Shown in pieces: positions 5,143 through 11,972 of a stretch of 11,972 nucleotides of DNA. Both the position numbers and the translations under genes were made by a program. This DNA comes from an uncultured Parabacteroides sp. (GTDB taxonomy: Bacteria > Bacteroidota > Bacteroidia > Bacteroidales > Tannerellaceae): contig CAMTPG010000051.1 of the NCBI GenBank assembly GCA_947074335.1, positions 1-11,972 on the forward strand, read 5' to 3'. Positions within the stretch are counted from its first letter, which is position 1. Each line of letters begins with the position of its first letter. Below the pieces are notes generated by a model. The model was not told the DNA's origin. It searched no databases and worked only from the letters and a program-made list of their open reading frames with translations.

Positions 5143-6411
5143 ATGGATACAACATTTACAATTACCGACTTAGCTCTATCACTCGATACCGTATGGATGC
5201 TACTTGCTGCAATGCTTGTATTTTTCATGCAGCCCGGTTTTGCACTCGTAGAAGCCGGTTTTACGAGAACTAAAAATACAGCCAACATCCTGATGAAGAA
5301 TTTATTGGACTTTATGCTCGGATCTCTTTTGTTCTGGGCTGTAGGATTCGGAATCATGTTTGGTGTGGGAAAATTTTGCGGGAATCCGCATTTCTTTGAT
5401 ATTAATTTTTATGATTTCCCCCTTCCGGTGGAAGGATTCCTTGTTTTTCAGACCGTATTCTGTGCTACAACCTCAACCATTGTATCAGGAGCCATGGCTG
5501 AACGTACCAAATTTCATATGTATCTGGCCTATTCTGTTTTGATCAGTGTATTTATTTATCCCGTTTCCGGACACTGGACCTGGGGCGGAGGCTGGTTAAT
5601 GGACGGCGAAGCCGGCAGTTTTATGATGAATGCATTTGGCACTACTTTCCATGATTTTGCAGGTTCTACCGTTGTACACTCCGTAGGCGGATGGATTGCT
5701 CTGGTTGGTGCAGCGATTATCGGACCGCGTATCGGAAAATACGATAAAAATAATAAATCACGTGCAATACCGGGTCATAACCTTACTATCGCCTGTCTGG
5801 GTGTTTTCGTTTTGTGGTTTGGCTGGTTTGGTTTCAATCCCGGCTCACAGCTGGCTGCTGCCGGTCAGGAAAACATGGATGCAATTGCACATATCTTTTT
5901 AACAACCAATCTGGCAGCCTGTGCGGGCGGTTTTATGTCGCTGGTAGTAGGTTGGTATAAATATAAAAAACCATCTTTATCGTTAACACTCAATGGTGTG
6001 TTGGCCGGTTTAGTGGGCATCACTGCCGGATGCGACAGTGTAACAACCGGTGGAGCTGTTGCTATTGGTGCGATTTGCGGGGCCGTAATGATTTTTGCAG
6101 TCGAATTTATCGATCGCAAACTTAAAATTGATGATCCTGTAGGTGCCTCTTCCGTACATGGCGTTTGCGGATTCTTAGGTACAGTACTGGTCGGACTTTT
6201 CGATATGGGTGAAGGTTTATTCTTTACCGGCAGTGCACATTTATTATTGGCTCAGTTATTTGGAGCTGTAGTTATCGGCTGTTGGGCTTTATTCATGGGA
6301 TTTGTAGTATTTAAAGGTCTTGATCTGGTATTCGGATTACGTGTTCCGGCTCGTATCGAAGAAGAAGGTTTGGATATTTACGAACATGGCGAAACAGCTT
6401 ATAATAATTAA
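5143..6411 (+). CDS. amtB: Ammonium transporter AmtB
   Basis: This inner-membrane channel conducts ammonium into the cell as a trimer. The 422 residues are strongly hydrophobic, consistent with the eleven membrane helices of the family. The key residues are present: D171 and H179 in DFAGSTVVH, the second pore histidine H339 in SSVHG, the GWFGFN motif (227-232) with its gate phenylalanine, and FQ..F near 102-106 for the other gate position. AERTKF (119-124) and the C-terminal tail GLRVPARIEEEGLDIYEHG match the cytoplasmic region that P-II contacts. There is no cleavable signal peptide, so the N-terminus starts almost directly with helix 1 (about 15-35). It follows the P-II gene by 50 nt and is surely co-transcribed with it; P-II-dependent gating at low nitrogen demand is expected from the family. 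Confidence 0.97.
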   Translation: MDTTFTITDLALSLDTVWMLLAAMLVFFMQPGFALVEAGFTRTKNTANILMKNLLDFMLGSLLFWAVGFGIMFGVGKFCGNPHFFDINFYDFPLPVEGFLVFQTVFCATTSTIVSGAMAERTKFHMYLAYSVLISVFIYPVSGHWTWGGGWLMDGEAGSFMMNAFGTTFHDFAGSTVVHSVGGWIALVGAAIIGPRIGKYDKNNKSRAIPGHNLTIACLGVFVLWFGWFGFNPGSQLAAAGQENMDAIAHIFLTTNLAACAGGFMSLVVGWYKYKKPSLSLTLNGVLAGLVGITAGCDSVTTGGAVAIGAICGAVMIFAVEFIDRKLKIDDPVGASSVHGVCGFLGTVLVGLFDMGEGLFFTGSAHLLLAQLFGAVVIGCWALFMGFVVFKGLDLVFGLRVPARIEEEGLDIYEHGETAYNN

Positions 6412-6463
6412 CAGAGATAAATTGATATACATATACAATTGCACACAATTAAACAATTAGAAT

Positions 6464-6490
6464 AGCGTCGGGGGGTTAAATCCCCGCGCT
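6464..6490 (+). promoter_or_regulatory. GC-rich hairpin between amtB and asnA
   Basis: AGCG-T-CGGGG (6464-6473) pairs with CCCCGCGCT (6482-6490): nine base pairs with one bulged T and an 8-nt loop. Only a short, broken T run follows (TTCTG), so it is at best a weak terminator. It may attenuate read-through or protect the 3' end of the amtB message. It stands out because the rest of the 133-nt gap is very AT-rich, with three ACAATT copies at 6435, 6445 and 6453. Confidence 0.5.
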
Positions 6491-6544
6491 TTCTGAAAAA
6501 CAAACACAATCAAGATTACAATCAACATTTTAAACTAAAATATT

Positions 6545-7579
6545 ATGTCACTAATTATTCCTAAAGATTACAAGCAAACGCTTACGCCTGAAACAACAGA
6601 ACAGGCTATCCGGATGTTGAAAAACAACTTCCAGGAAAAATTATCAAAAGCATTAAATCTCCGTCGTGTAACAGCACCGCTGTTTGTATTGACGGGAACA
6701 GGAATCAACGACGACCTGAACGGTACAGAACGCGCAGTTCGTTTTCCGATTCATTGTATGGGCGACAGAATGGCCGAAGTAGTACATTCACTTGCCAAAT
6801 GGAAACGTATGAAATTAGCCGCTTACCGCATTCCTGCCGGTTACGGATTATATACGGATATGAATGCGATCCGCGGAGATGAAGATCTCGATAATTTGCA
6901 TTCGCTTTATGTGGATCAGTGGGACTGGGAACGAACCATTCGTCCGGAAGACCGCAATCTGGATTATCTGAAAAAAACAGTGCGTAGCATTTATACCCTG
7001 TTGAAAGAGATTGAGATTATGGTTTATGATTGCTATCCGCACATTACGCCTTCGCTGCCGGATAATATTACATTTATCCACTCTGAAGAATTGCTGGCGA
7101 TGTATCCGGAATTGGAGCCGCGTGATCGCGAAAAAGAAGCGGCTAAAAAATTTGGTGCCATCTTTATTATTGGTATCGGAGCTGAATTGTCAAATGGCGA
7201 AAAGCATGACGGACGTGCTCCGGATTATGATGACTGGAGTACACAGAACTCGGATGGTTTCAGTGGTTTAAATGGCGACATTGTACTCTGGAATGATGTA
7301 TTGGAATGTCCGTTCGAATTGTCTTCGATGGGAATCCGTGTTGATAAAACGGCATTAAATCATCAGTTGGATGTATGTAAATGTCCTGAACGTAAATCCT
7401 TGGAATTCCATAAAGCACTGAATGAGGATAAACTGCCATTATCTATTGGCGGCGGTATCGGTCAAAGCCGGTTGTGCATGTTTTTCCTTCGTAAAGCACA
7501 TGTGGGAGAAGTACAGGCATCTATCTGGCCCGAAGAACAGATTGAGATTTGTAAAAAACATAATATCATTCTGTTATAA
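6545..7579 (+). CDS. asnA: Aspartate-ammonia ligase (asparagine synthetase A)
   Basis: AsnA makes asparagine from aspartate, ATP and free ammonia, releasing AMP and pyrophosphate. It has a class II aminoacyl-tRNA-synthetase fold and acts in the cytoplasm. The 344 residues are about 14 more than E. coli AsnA, mostly at the N- and C-termini. Clear family segments are HSLAKWKR (81-88), YVDQWDWER (122-130), RAPDYDDW (224-231), ELSSMGIRVD (258-267) and the motif 3 GGGIGQSRL (302-310). Its place between amtB and glnN means that the two ammonia-fixing ligases are made next to the channel that supplies their substrate. A second asparagine synthetase, the glutamine-dependent AsnB, lies at the left edge. 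The ATG at 6545 is used because it gives the expected extra N-terminal helix; no Shine-Dalgarno site is present. Confidence 0.97.
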   Translation: MSLIIPKDYKQTLTPETTEQAIRMLKNNFQEKLSKALNLRRVTAPLFVLTGTGINDDLNGTERAVRFPIHCMGDRMAEVVHSLAKWKRMKLAAYRIPAGYGLYTDMNAIRGDEDLDNLHSLYVDQWDWERTIRPEDRNLDYLKKTVRSIYTLLKEIEIMVYDCYPHITPSLPDNITFIHSEELLAMYPELEPRDREKEAAKKFGAIFIIGIGAELSNGEKHDGRAPDYDDWSTQNSDGFSGLNGDIVLWNDVLECPFELSSMGIRVDKTALNHQLDVCKCPERKSLEFHKALNEDKLPLSIGGGIGQSRLCMFFLRKAHVGEVQASIWPEEQIEICKKHNIILL

Positions 7580-7641
7580 TCGGTCAAACAATTAATATAT
7601 AAAGCATATTTTTTACTAATTCGCTATAAAATCAGGTAATT

Positions 7642-9828
7642 ATGTCAAAGTTAAGATTTAGAGTTGTAGAATCAGCATTTAAGAAACGCGCTGTAGAAAC
7701 TCCGTTAATGAAAGAACGTCCTTCTGAGTATTTCGGACAGAATGTGTTTAATCGTGCCAAGATGTTTAAATATCTTCCCGAAAAGGCATACAAACAAATT
7801 ACTGATTGTATCGACAATGGTACACCGCTGGATCGTGAGACAGCTACTGCCGTTGCAGAAGGTATGAGAACCTGGGCCACAGAAATGGGCGCAACTCATT
7901 ACACACACTGGTTCCATCCGTTGACAGAAGGAACTGCCGAAAAACATGATGCTTTTATCGAACATGATGGCAAAGGTGGTGTGATTGAAGAATTTTCAGG
8001 TAAATTATTGATCCAGCAGGAACCCGATGCTTCCAGCTTCCCGAATGGCGGAATTCGTAATACATTCGAAGCTCGCGGTTATTCAGCCTGGGATCCCTCT
8101 TCGCCTGCATTCATTGTTGGTGATACACTCTGTATTCCTACCATCTTTATTGCTTATACCGGCGAATCATTAGATTATAAAGCTCCTTTATTAAAAGCAC
8201 TGGATGCAGTAAATAAAGCAGCAGTTGATGTTTGTCATTATTTCGGTTCAGATGTAAAGAAAGTTTATTCTTATCTGGGTTGGGAACAGGAATATTTCCT
8301 GGTTGATGAAGGTTTATATGCTGCCCGTCCTGATTTATTATTAACAGGTCGTACGTTAATGGGCCACGAAAGTTCGAAGAACCAACAGCTCGAAGATCAT
8401 TATTTCGGTGCAATTCCTACTCGTGTTATGGAATTTATGAAGGATTTGGAAATCGAATCGTTGAAATTAGGTATTCCATTGAAAACCCGTCATAACGAAG
8501 TTGCTCCAAACCAGTATGAGCTGGCTCCGATTTACGAAGAATGTAATCTGGCAAACGACCATAACTTACTCGTAATGGCATTGATGCGCAAATTGAGCCG
8601 TAAACATGGTTTCCGCGTATTGCTACACGAAAAACCCTTCAAAGGTGTAAATGGTTCGGGTAAACATAACAACTGGTCATTAGGTACTGATACAGGCGTA
8701 TTATTGATGGCTCCGGGTAAAACTCCCGAAGAGAATCTGCGCTTCATTACATTTATTGTCAATGTATTGATGGCTGTATATCGTCATAATGGTTTGTTGA
8801 AAGCAAGTATTTCAAGTGCTACCAATGCGCATCGTCTGGGTGCAAACGAAGCACCTCCTGCAATTATCTCTTGTTTCCTCGGTACTCAGCTTTCAGAGGT
8901 ATTATCACATTTGGAAAATAGTGAAGATGAAGATTTAAATCTGGCCGGCAAACAGGGCATGCAGTTGAATATTGCCAGCATTCCCGAAATCCTGATCGAT
9001 AATACAGATCGTAACCGTACATCTCCGTTTGCCTTTACAGGTAACCGTTTCGAATTCCGTGCAGTTGGTTCTGAAGCTAACTGTGCTTCTGCCATGTTGG
9101 TATTGAATGCTGCAGTTGCTGAACAGCTGAAAGCTTTCAAAGCCGAAGTAGATGCTAAAATTGCTGAAGGCAAAGAAACCTTTGCAGCTATTCTTGAAGT
9201 ATTACGTAAAGACATCAAAGCTTGTAAAGCTATCCATTTTGATGGTAATGGTTATAGCGACGAATGGAAAGCCGAAGCCCAGAGCCGCGGTTTAGATTGC
9301 GAAACAAGTGTTCCGGTAATCTTCGATAATTATCTGAAACAACAAAGTATCCAGATGTTCGAAAATACAGATGTAATGAACAAAGTGGAACTTGAAGCAC
9401 GCAACGAGGTTAAGTGGGAAATGTATACCAAAAAGATTCAGATTGAAGCTCGTGTATTGGGCGATATTGCCATGAATCATATCATTCCCACAGCTACAAA
9501 ATATCAGACTTCGCTGATTGATAATGTGTATAAAATGAAAGATTTGTTTCCTGCAGATAAAGCTTCATCTTTATCAGCACGAAACCTGGAAATCATTGAA
9601 GACATTGCCAATCGCACCAACTTTATCAAAGAAAAAGTAGATGCTATGGTTGAAGCTCGTAAAGTAGCTAATAAGATCGAAACAGAACGTGAAAAAGCAA
9701 TTGCTTATCACGATATCATTGTTCCGATGCTGGAAGAAATCCGCTATCATATCGACAAACTCGAATTGGTTGTTGATGATCAGATGTGGACATTACCCAA
9801 ATATAGAGAACTGTTATTTATCAGATAA
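7642..9828 (+). CDS. glnN: Glutamine synthetase type III (GSIII)
   Basis: This enzyme makes glutamine from glutamate, ammonia and ATP. At 728 residues it is far longer than GSI or GSII and fits the GSIII family, which was first described in Bacteroides fragilis and forms dodecamers. Visible family segments are FHPLTEGTAEKHDAF (91-105), GWEQEYF (213-219) with metal-binding glutamates, RHNEVAPNQYELAPIYEE (283-300), HEKPFKGVNGSGKHNNWS (329-346) and RLGANEAPPAI (398-408). The C-terminal third (about 560-728) is rich in charged helices, as in other GSIII. No adenylylation site of the GSI type is expected, and control by a P-II-like or transcriptional route cannot be read from the sequence. It begins 62 nt after asnA with no promoter box recognised between, and ends before a double hairpin. 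Confidence 0.97.
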   Translation: MSKLRFRVVESAFKKRAVETPLMKERPSEYFGQNVFNRAKMFKYLPEKAYKQITDCIDNGTPLDRETATAVAEGMRTWATEMGATHYTHWFHPLTEGTAEKHDAFIEHDGKGGVIEEFSGKLLIQQEPDASSFPNGGIRNTFEARGYSAWDPSSPAFIVGDTLCIPTIFIAYTGESLDYKAPLLKALDAVNKAAVDVCHYFGSDVKKVYSYLGWEQEYFLVDEGLYAARPDLLLTGRTLMGHESSKNQQLEDHYFGAIPTRVMEFMKDLEIESLKLGIPLKTRHNEVAPNQYELAPIYEECNLANDHNLLVMALMRKLSRKHGFRVLLHEKPFKGVNGSGKHNNWSLGTDTGVLLMAPGKTPEENLRFITFIVNVLMAVYRHNGLLKASISSATNAHRLGANEAPPAIISCFLGTQLSEVLSHLENSEDEDLNLAGKQGMQLNIASIPEILIDNTDRNRTSPFAFTGNRFEFRAVGSEANCASAMLVLNAAVAEQLKAFKAEVDAKIAEGKETFAAILEVLRKDIKACKAIHFDGNGYSDEWKAEAQSRGLDCETSVPVIFDNYLKQQSIQMFENTDVMNKVELEARNEVKWEMYTKKIQIEARVLGDIAMNHIIPTATKYQTSLIDNVYKMKDLFPADKASSLSARNLEIIEDIANRTNFIKEKVDAMVEARKVANKIETEREKAIAYHDIIVPMLEEIRYHIDKLELVVDDQMWTLPKYRELLFIR

Positions 9829-9834
9829 AAAATG

Positions 9835-9857
9835 GTAAGCCGGAAATTCCGGTTTAC
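9835..9857 (+). promoter_or_regulatory. Hairpin directly after glnN
   Basis: GTAAGCCGGA and TCCGGTTTAC form a 10-bp stem (one G-U pair) with a 3-nt loop, starting 6 nt after the glnN stop codon. The following TCTTTC is a poor T tract. It may be a 3'-end-protecting structure or a weak first terminator ahead of the stronger one at 9906. Confidence 0.5.
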
Positions 9858-9905
9858 TCTTTCATCAGAAAAACAGTAGTTTTTTGTTGATTGTTTTGTG
9901 TTTGC

Positions 9906-9945
9906 AAGGGGAGTGTACTGTGAAGTACGGCTCCCCTTCTTTTTT
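9906..9945 (+). terminator. Rho-independent terminator after glnN
   Basis: AAGGGGAG (9906-9913) pairs with CTCCCCTT (9931-9938). Above a small T/GG internal loop, GTACT (9915-9919) pairs with AGTAC (9924-9928) around a GTGA loop. Six T follow at 9940-9945. This closes the dapF-glnN run and separates it from nadE. Confidence 0.9.
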
Positions 9946-9962
9946 ATACCAACTAAATTACA

Positions 9963-9970
9963 TACTTTTG
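9963..9970 (+). promoter_or_regulatory. Putative -7 box of the nadE promoter
   Basis: TACTTTTG fits TAnnTTTG exactly and lies 23 nt upstream of the nadE ATG and just downstream of the glnN terminator. The implied leader is under 20 nt. The -33 region overlaps the T tract of the terminator and has no clear TTTG. Confidence 0.6.
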
Positions 9971-9993
9971 ATGCAGAATAAAGATTCACAATT

Positions 9994-11931
9994 ATGAATT
10001 ACGGATTTATTAAAGTAGCTGCTGCCGTACCACATGTACAGGTCAGCGATTGTTTTTATAATATAAGAGAAATTGAAGGTCTGATGCGTCGGGCAGAAGA
10101 ACAGCATGTTCAGGTGATTACCTTTCCTGAACTTTGTATAACTGCTTATACCTGTCTTGATCTTTTTGATCAGCAAACATTGTTGGATAATGCCAGATTG
10201 GCTTTATTACAATTAATTCGGAATACAGCGGATCTGAATTTACTCTGCATTGTAGGATTACCCTTAGTAACAGAAAATGTTCTGATTAACGCTGCCGTTG
10301 TATTTCATAAAGGGGAGATTCTGGGTGTAATCCCCAAAACCTATTTGCCAAATTATAAAGAATTTCAGGAAAAACGCTGGTTTACTTCTGCTTTGGATTT
10401 GCGGAATAAAACAATTCAAATAAACGGATCTGATTATCCGATGGATTCGATGCTGCTTTTTTCATCCCAACAGTTTACTTTAGGTGTAGAAATATGCGAA
10501 GATCTTTGGGTTCCTGTTCCTCCGAGTTCTTTACTGGCAATGAGCGGCGCTACAATTATCTGTAATTTGTCTGCTACGAATGAATTAATTGGCAAGCATC
10601 ATTATCTGCGGGCCTTGATAACACAACAATCCGCCCGATGCCTGGCAGGATATGTATATGCTTCGGCCGGTTTTGGTGAATCAAGTACTGATTTGGTATT
10701 TGCCGGCAACGGGTTGATCGCCGAAAATGGAACGTTGTTGGCAGAATCCCCGCGTTTCAGTATGAAAGAACAACTCACTGTTACAGAGATTGATGTGGAA
10801 AGTCTTCAGAATGATCGTCGCGTTAATACGAGTTTTATGCAGGGGGCAAAAGGCTTTTTGAAACAAGAGGAGATACGAACCATCTATTTTTCGCAAGATA
10901 TTCCGGAAAGGGTTTCATTATCCCGTGTTATCGATCCGCATCCTTTTACACCATCAGGTGATGCTTTACGTATTCGTTGCGAAGAAATATTTCATATCCA
11001 GGTGGCAGGATTGGCAAAGCGCATTTTACATGCACATGCACAATCAGCAGTGATAGGTATCTCCGGCGGATTGGATTCTACTTTGGCACTACTTGTTACC
11101 GTGATGACATACGATGCATTAAAAATTCCGCGTAATCAAATTATCGGTATTACCATGCCCGGGTTTGGCACAACCGACAGAACTTATACGAATGCGGTTG
11201 ATTTAATTCATTCGCTTGGTGTGAGTTTTCGTGAGATTTCGATCCGTGAAGCCTGCATGCAGCATTTTAAAGACATTCAACATGATCCATCTGTTCATGA
11301 TATTACTTACGAAAACAGTCAGGCTCGCGAACGTACACAATTATTAATGGATATCGCTAATCAAACAAATGGTCTGGTTATTGGCACAGGCGATCTTTCG
11401 GAACTGGCTTTAGGCTGGGCAACATACAACGGCGATCATATGTCTATGTATGGAGTGAATGGAAGCATTCCGAAAACACTGGTAAAATATTTGGTTCGCT
11501 GGGTAGCAGAACATAAAGTAGATGAAAAATCTCGTGCAACTTTGTTGGATATTATAGATACACCGATCAGTCCCGAACTTATTCCTGCTGATGAAGCCGG
11601 TAATATTAAACAAAAAACGGAAGATTTGGTAGGTCCTTATGAACTGCATGATTTCTTTTTGTATCATTTCATCCGTTTCGGATCGCATCCGGCAAAGATA
11701 TTCTTTTTAGCTAAACAGGCTTTCGGAAATAAATATGAAGATGCCATTATAAAAAAGTGGATGCATACATTCTTCCGTCGTTTCTTTCAACAGCAGTTTA
11801 AACGTAGTTGTTTGCCCGACGGACCAAAAGTAGGTTCAATCAGTTTTTCTCCGCGTGGCGATTGGCGAATGCCAAGTGATGCCAGTGCCCGAATCTGGTT
11901 AGATGAAGTTGAAAATATAATAATTGATTAA
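9994..11931 (+). CDS. nadE: Glutamine-dependent NAD+ synthetase
   Basis: NadE converts deamido-NAD to NAD with ATP, taking ammonia from glutamine hydrolysed by its own N-terminal domain. The 645 residues are the normal length of the fused form. The nitrilase-type domain (about 5-290) has the Glu-Lys-Cys triad: E46 in FPELCIT, K115 in PKTYLPNYKEF and C168 in GVEICEDLW. The C-terminal synthetase domain carries the ATP loop SGGLDS (357-362) and GTGDLSELALGW (464-475). The start MNYGFIKVAAAVPHV is the usual N-terminus. It has its own promoter after a terminator, so it is probably a separate transcription unit that shares only the use of glutamine with its neighbours. The whole gene is present and intact. 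Confidence 0.97.
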   Translation: MNYGFIKVAAAVPHVQVSDCFYNIREIEGLMRRAEEQHVQVITFPELCITAYTCLDLFDQQTLLDNARLALLQLIRNTADLNLLCIVGLPLVTENVLINAAVVFHKGEILGVIPKTYLPNYKEFQEKRWFTSALDLRNKTIQINGSDYPMDSMLLFSSQQFTLGVEICEDLWVPVPPSSLLAMSGATIICNLSATNELIGKHHYLRALITQQSARCLAGYVYASAGFGESSTDLVFAGNGLIAENGTLLAESPRFSMKEQLTVTEIDVESLQNDRRVNTSFMQGAKGFLKQEEIRTIYFSQDIPERVSLSRVIDPHPFTPSGDALRIRCEEIFHIQVAGLAKRILHAHAQSAVIGISGGLDSTLALLVTVMTYDALKIPRNQIIGITMPGFGTTDRTYTNAVDLIHSLGVSFREISIREACMQHFKDIQHDPSVHDITYENSQARERTQLLMDIANQTNGLVIGTGDLSELALGWATYNGDHMSMYGVNGSIPKTLVKYLVRWVAEHKVDEKSRATLLDIIDTPISPELIPADEAGNIKQKTEDLVGPYELHDFFLYHFIRFGSHPAKIFFLAKQAFGNKYEDAIIKKWMHTFFRRFFQQQFKRSCLPDGPKVGSISFSPRGDWRMPSDASARIWLDEVENIIID

Positions 11932-11957
11932 TATATCATTTATTACAAGCGGATTGC

Positions 11958-11972
11958 ATGAGCATTGGATTT
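11958..11972 (+). CDS. Possible start of the next gene (five codons, very uncertain)
   Basis: An ATG at 11958, 26 nt after nadE, is followed by four open codons (M-S-I-G-F) before the window ends. Nothing can be said about its product, and it may not be a gene. Confidence 0.15.

Noticed and set aside
4965..5357. Minus-strand open frame of 130 codons over glnB and amtB
   Set aside because: It overlaps two clearly identified genes on the other strand and shows no recognisable motif.

Overview
The window is a chromosomal stretch from a member of the Bacteroidetes, most likely order Bacteroidales. The evidence is the gene set (type III glutamine synthetase, DapL, a Bacteroidales-type AsnB, AsnA), promoters of the Bacteroidetes type (TAnnTTTG) in front of dapF, nadE and the TSCPD gene, A-rich leaders instead of Shine-Dalgarno sites, and moderately AT-rich DNA. 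I cannot fix the genus. A Paludibacter- or Dysgonomonas-like lineage would fit, but that is a guess.

Layout. Positions 1-699 hold the C-terminal part of asnB, followed by a strong bidirectional terminator (714-757). Positions 831-918 hold a short array of 22-bp repeats. A small four-cysteine TSCPD-domain gene (965-1225) lies on the minus strand. An AT-rich, gene-free spacer (1226-1626) carries divergent promoters. From 1627 to 9828 seven genes follow on the plus strand: dapF, dapL, an outer-membrane beta-barrel protein, a P-II protein, amtB, asnA and glnN. A double hairpin including a clear terminator (9906-9945) ends this run. nadE (9994-11931) follows with its own promoter, and the last 41 bases show at most the beginning of another gene.

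How the genes work together. The locus takes up and distributes ammonium nitrogen. AmtB conducts ammonium across the inner membrane, and the P-II protein probably gates it. GSIII makes glutamine. AsnA makes asparagine directly from ammonia, while AsnB and NadE use glutamine amide nitrogen. DapF and DapL make meso-diaminopimelate for lysine and peptidoglycan. The beta-barrel protein encoded next to glnB-amtB has no assigned job and could be an outer-membrane entry route. No convincing internal promoter or terminator was seen between dapF and glnN, so one long transcript is possible, but the gaps of 50-200 nt leave room for unrecognised signals.

I see no mobile element, CRISPR array, tRNA or rRNA. 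The region is largely conserved core metabolism. The less ordinary signals are the P-II protein's T-loop, the beta-barrel protein, the 22-bp palindromic repeat array and some intergenic structures.
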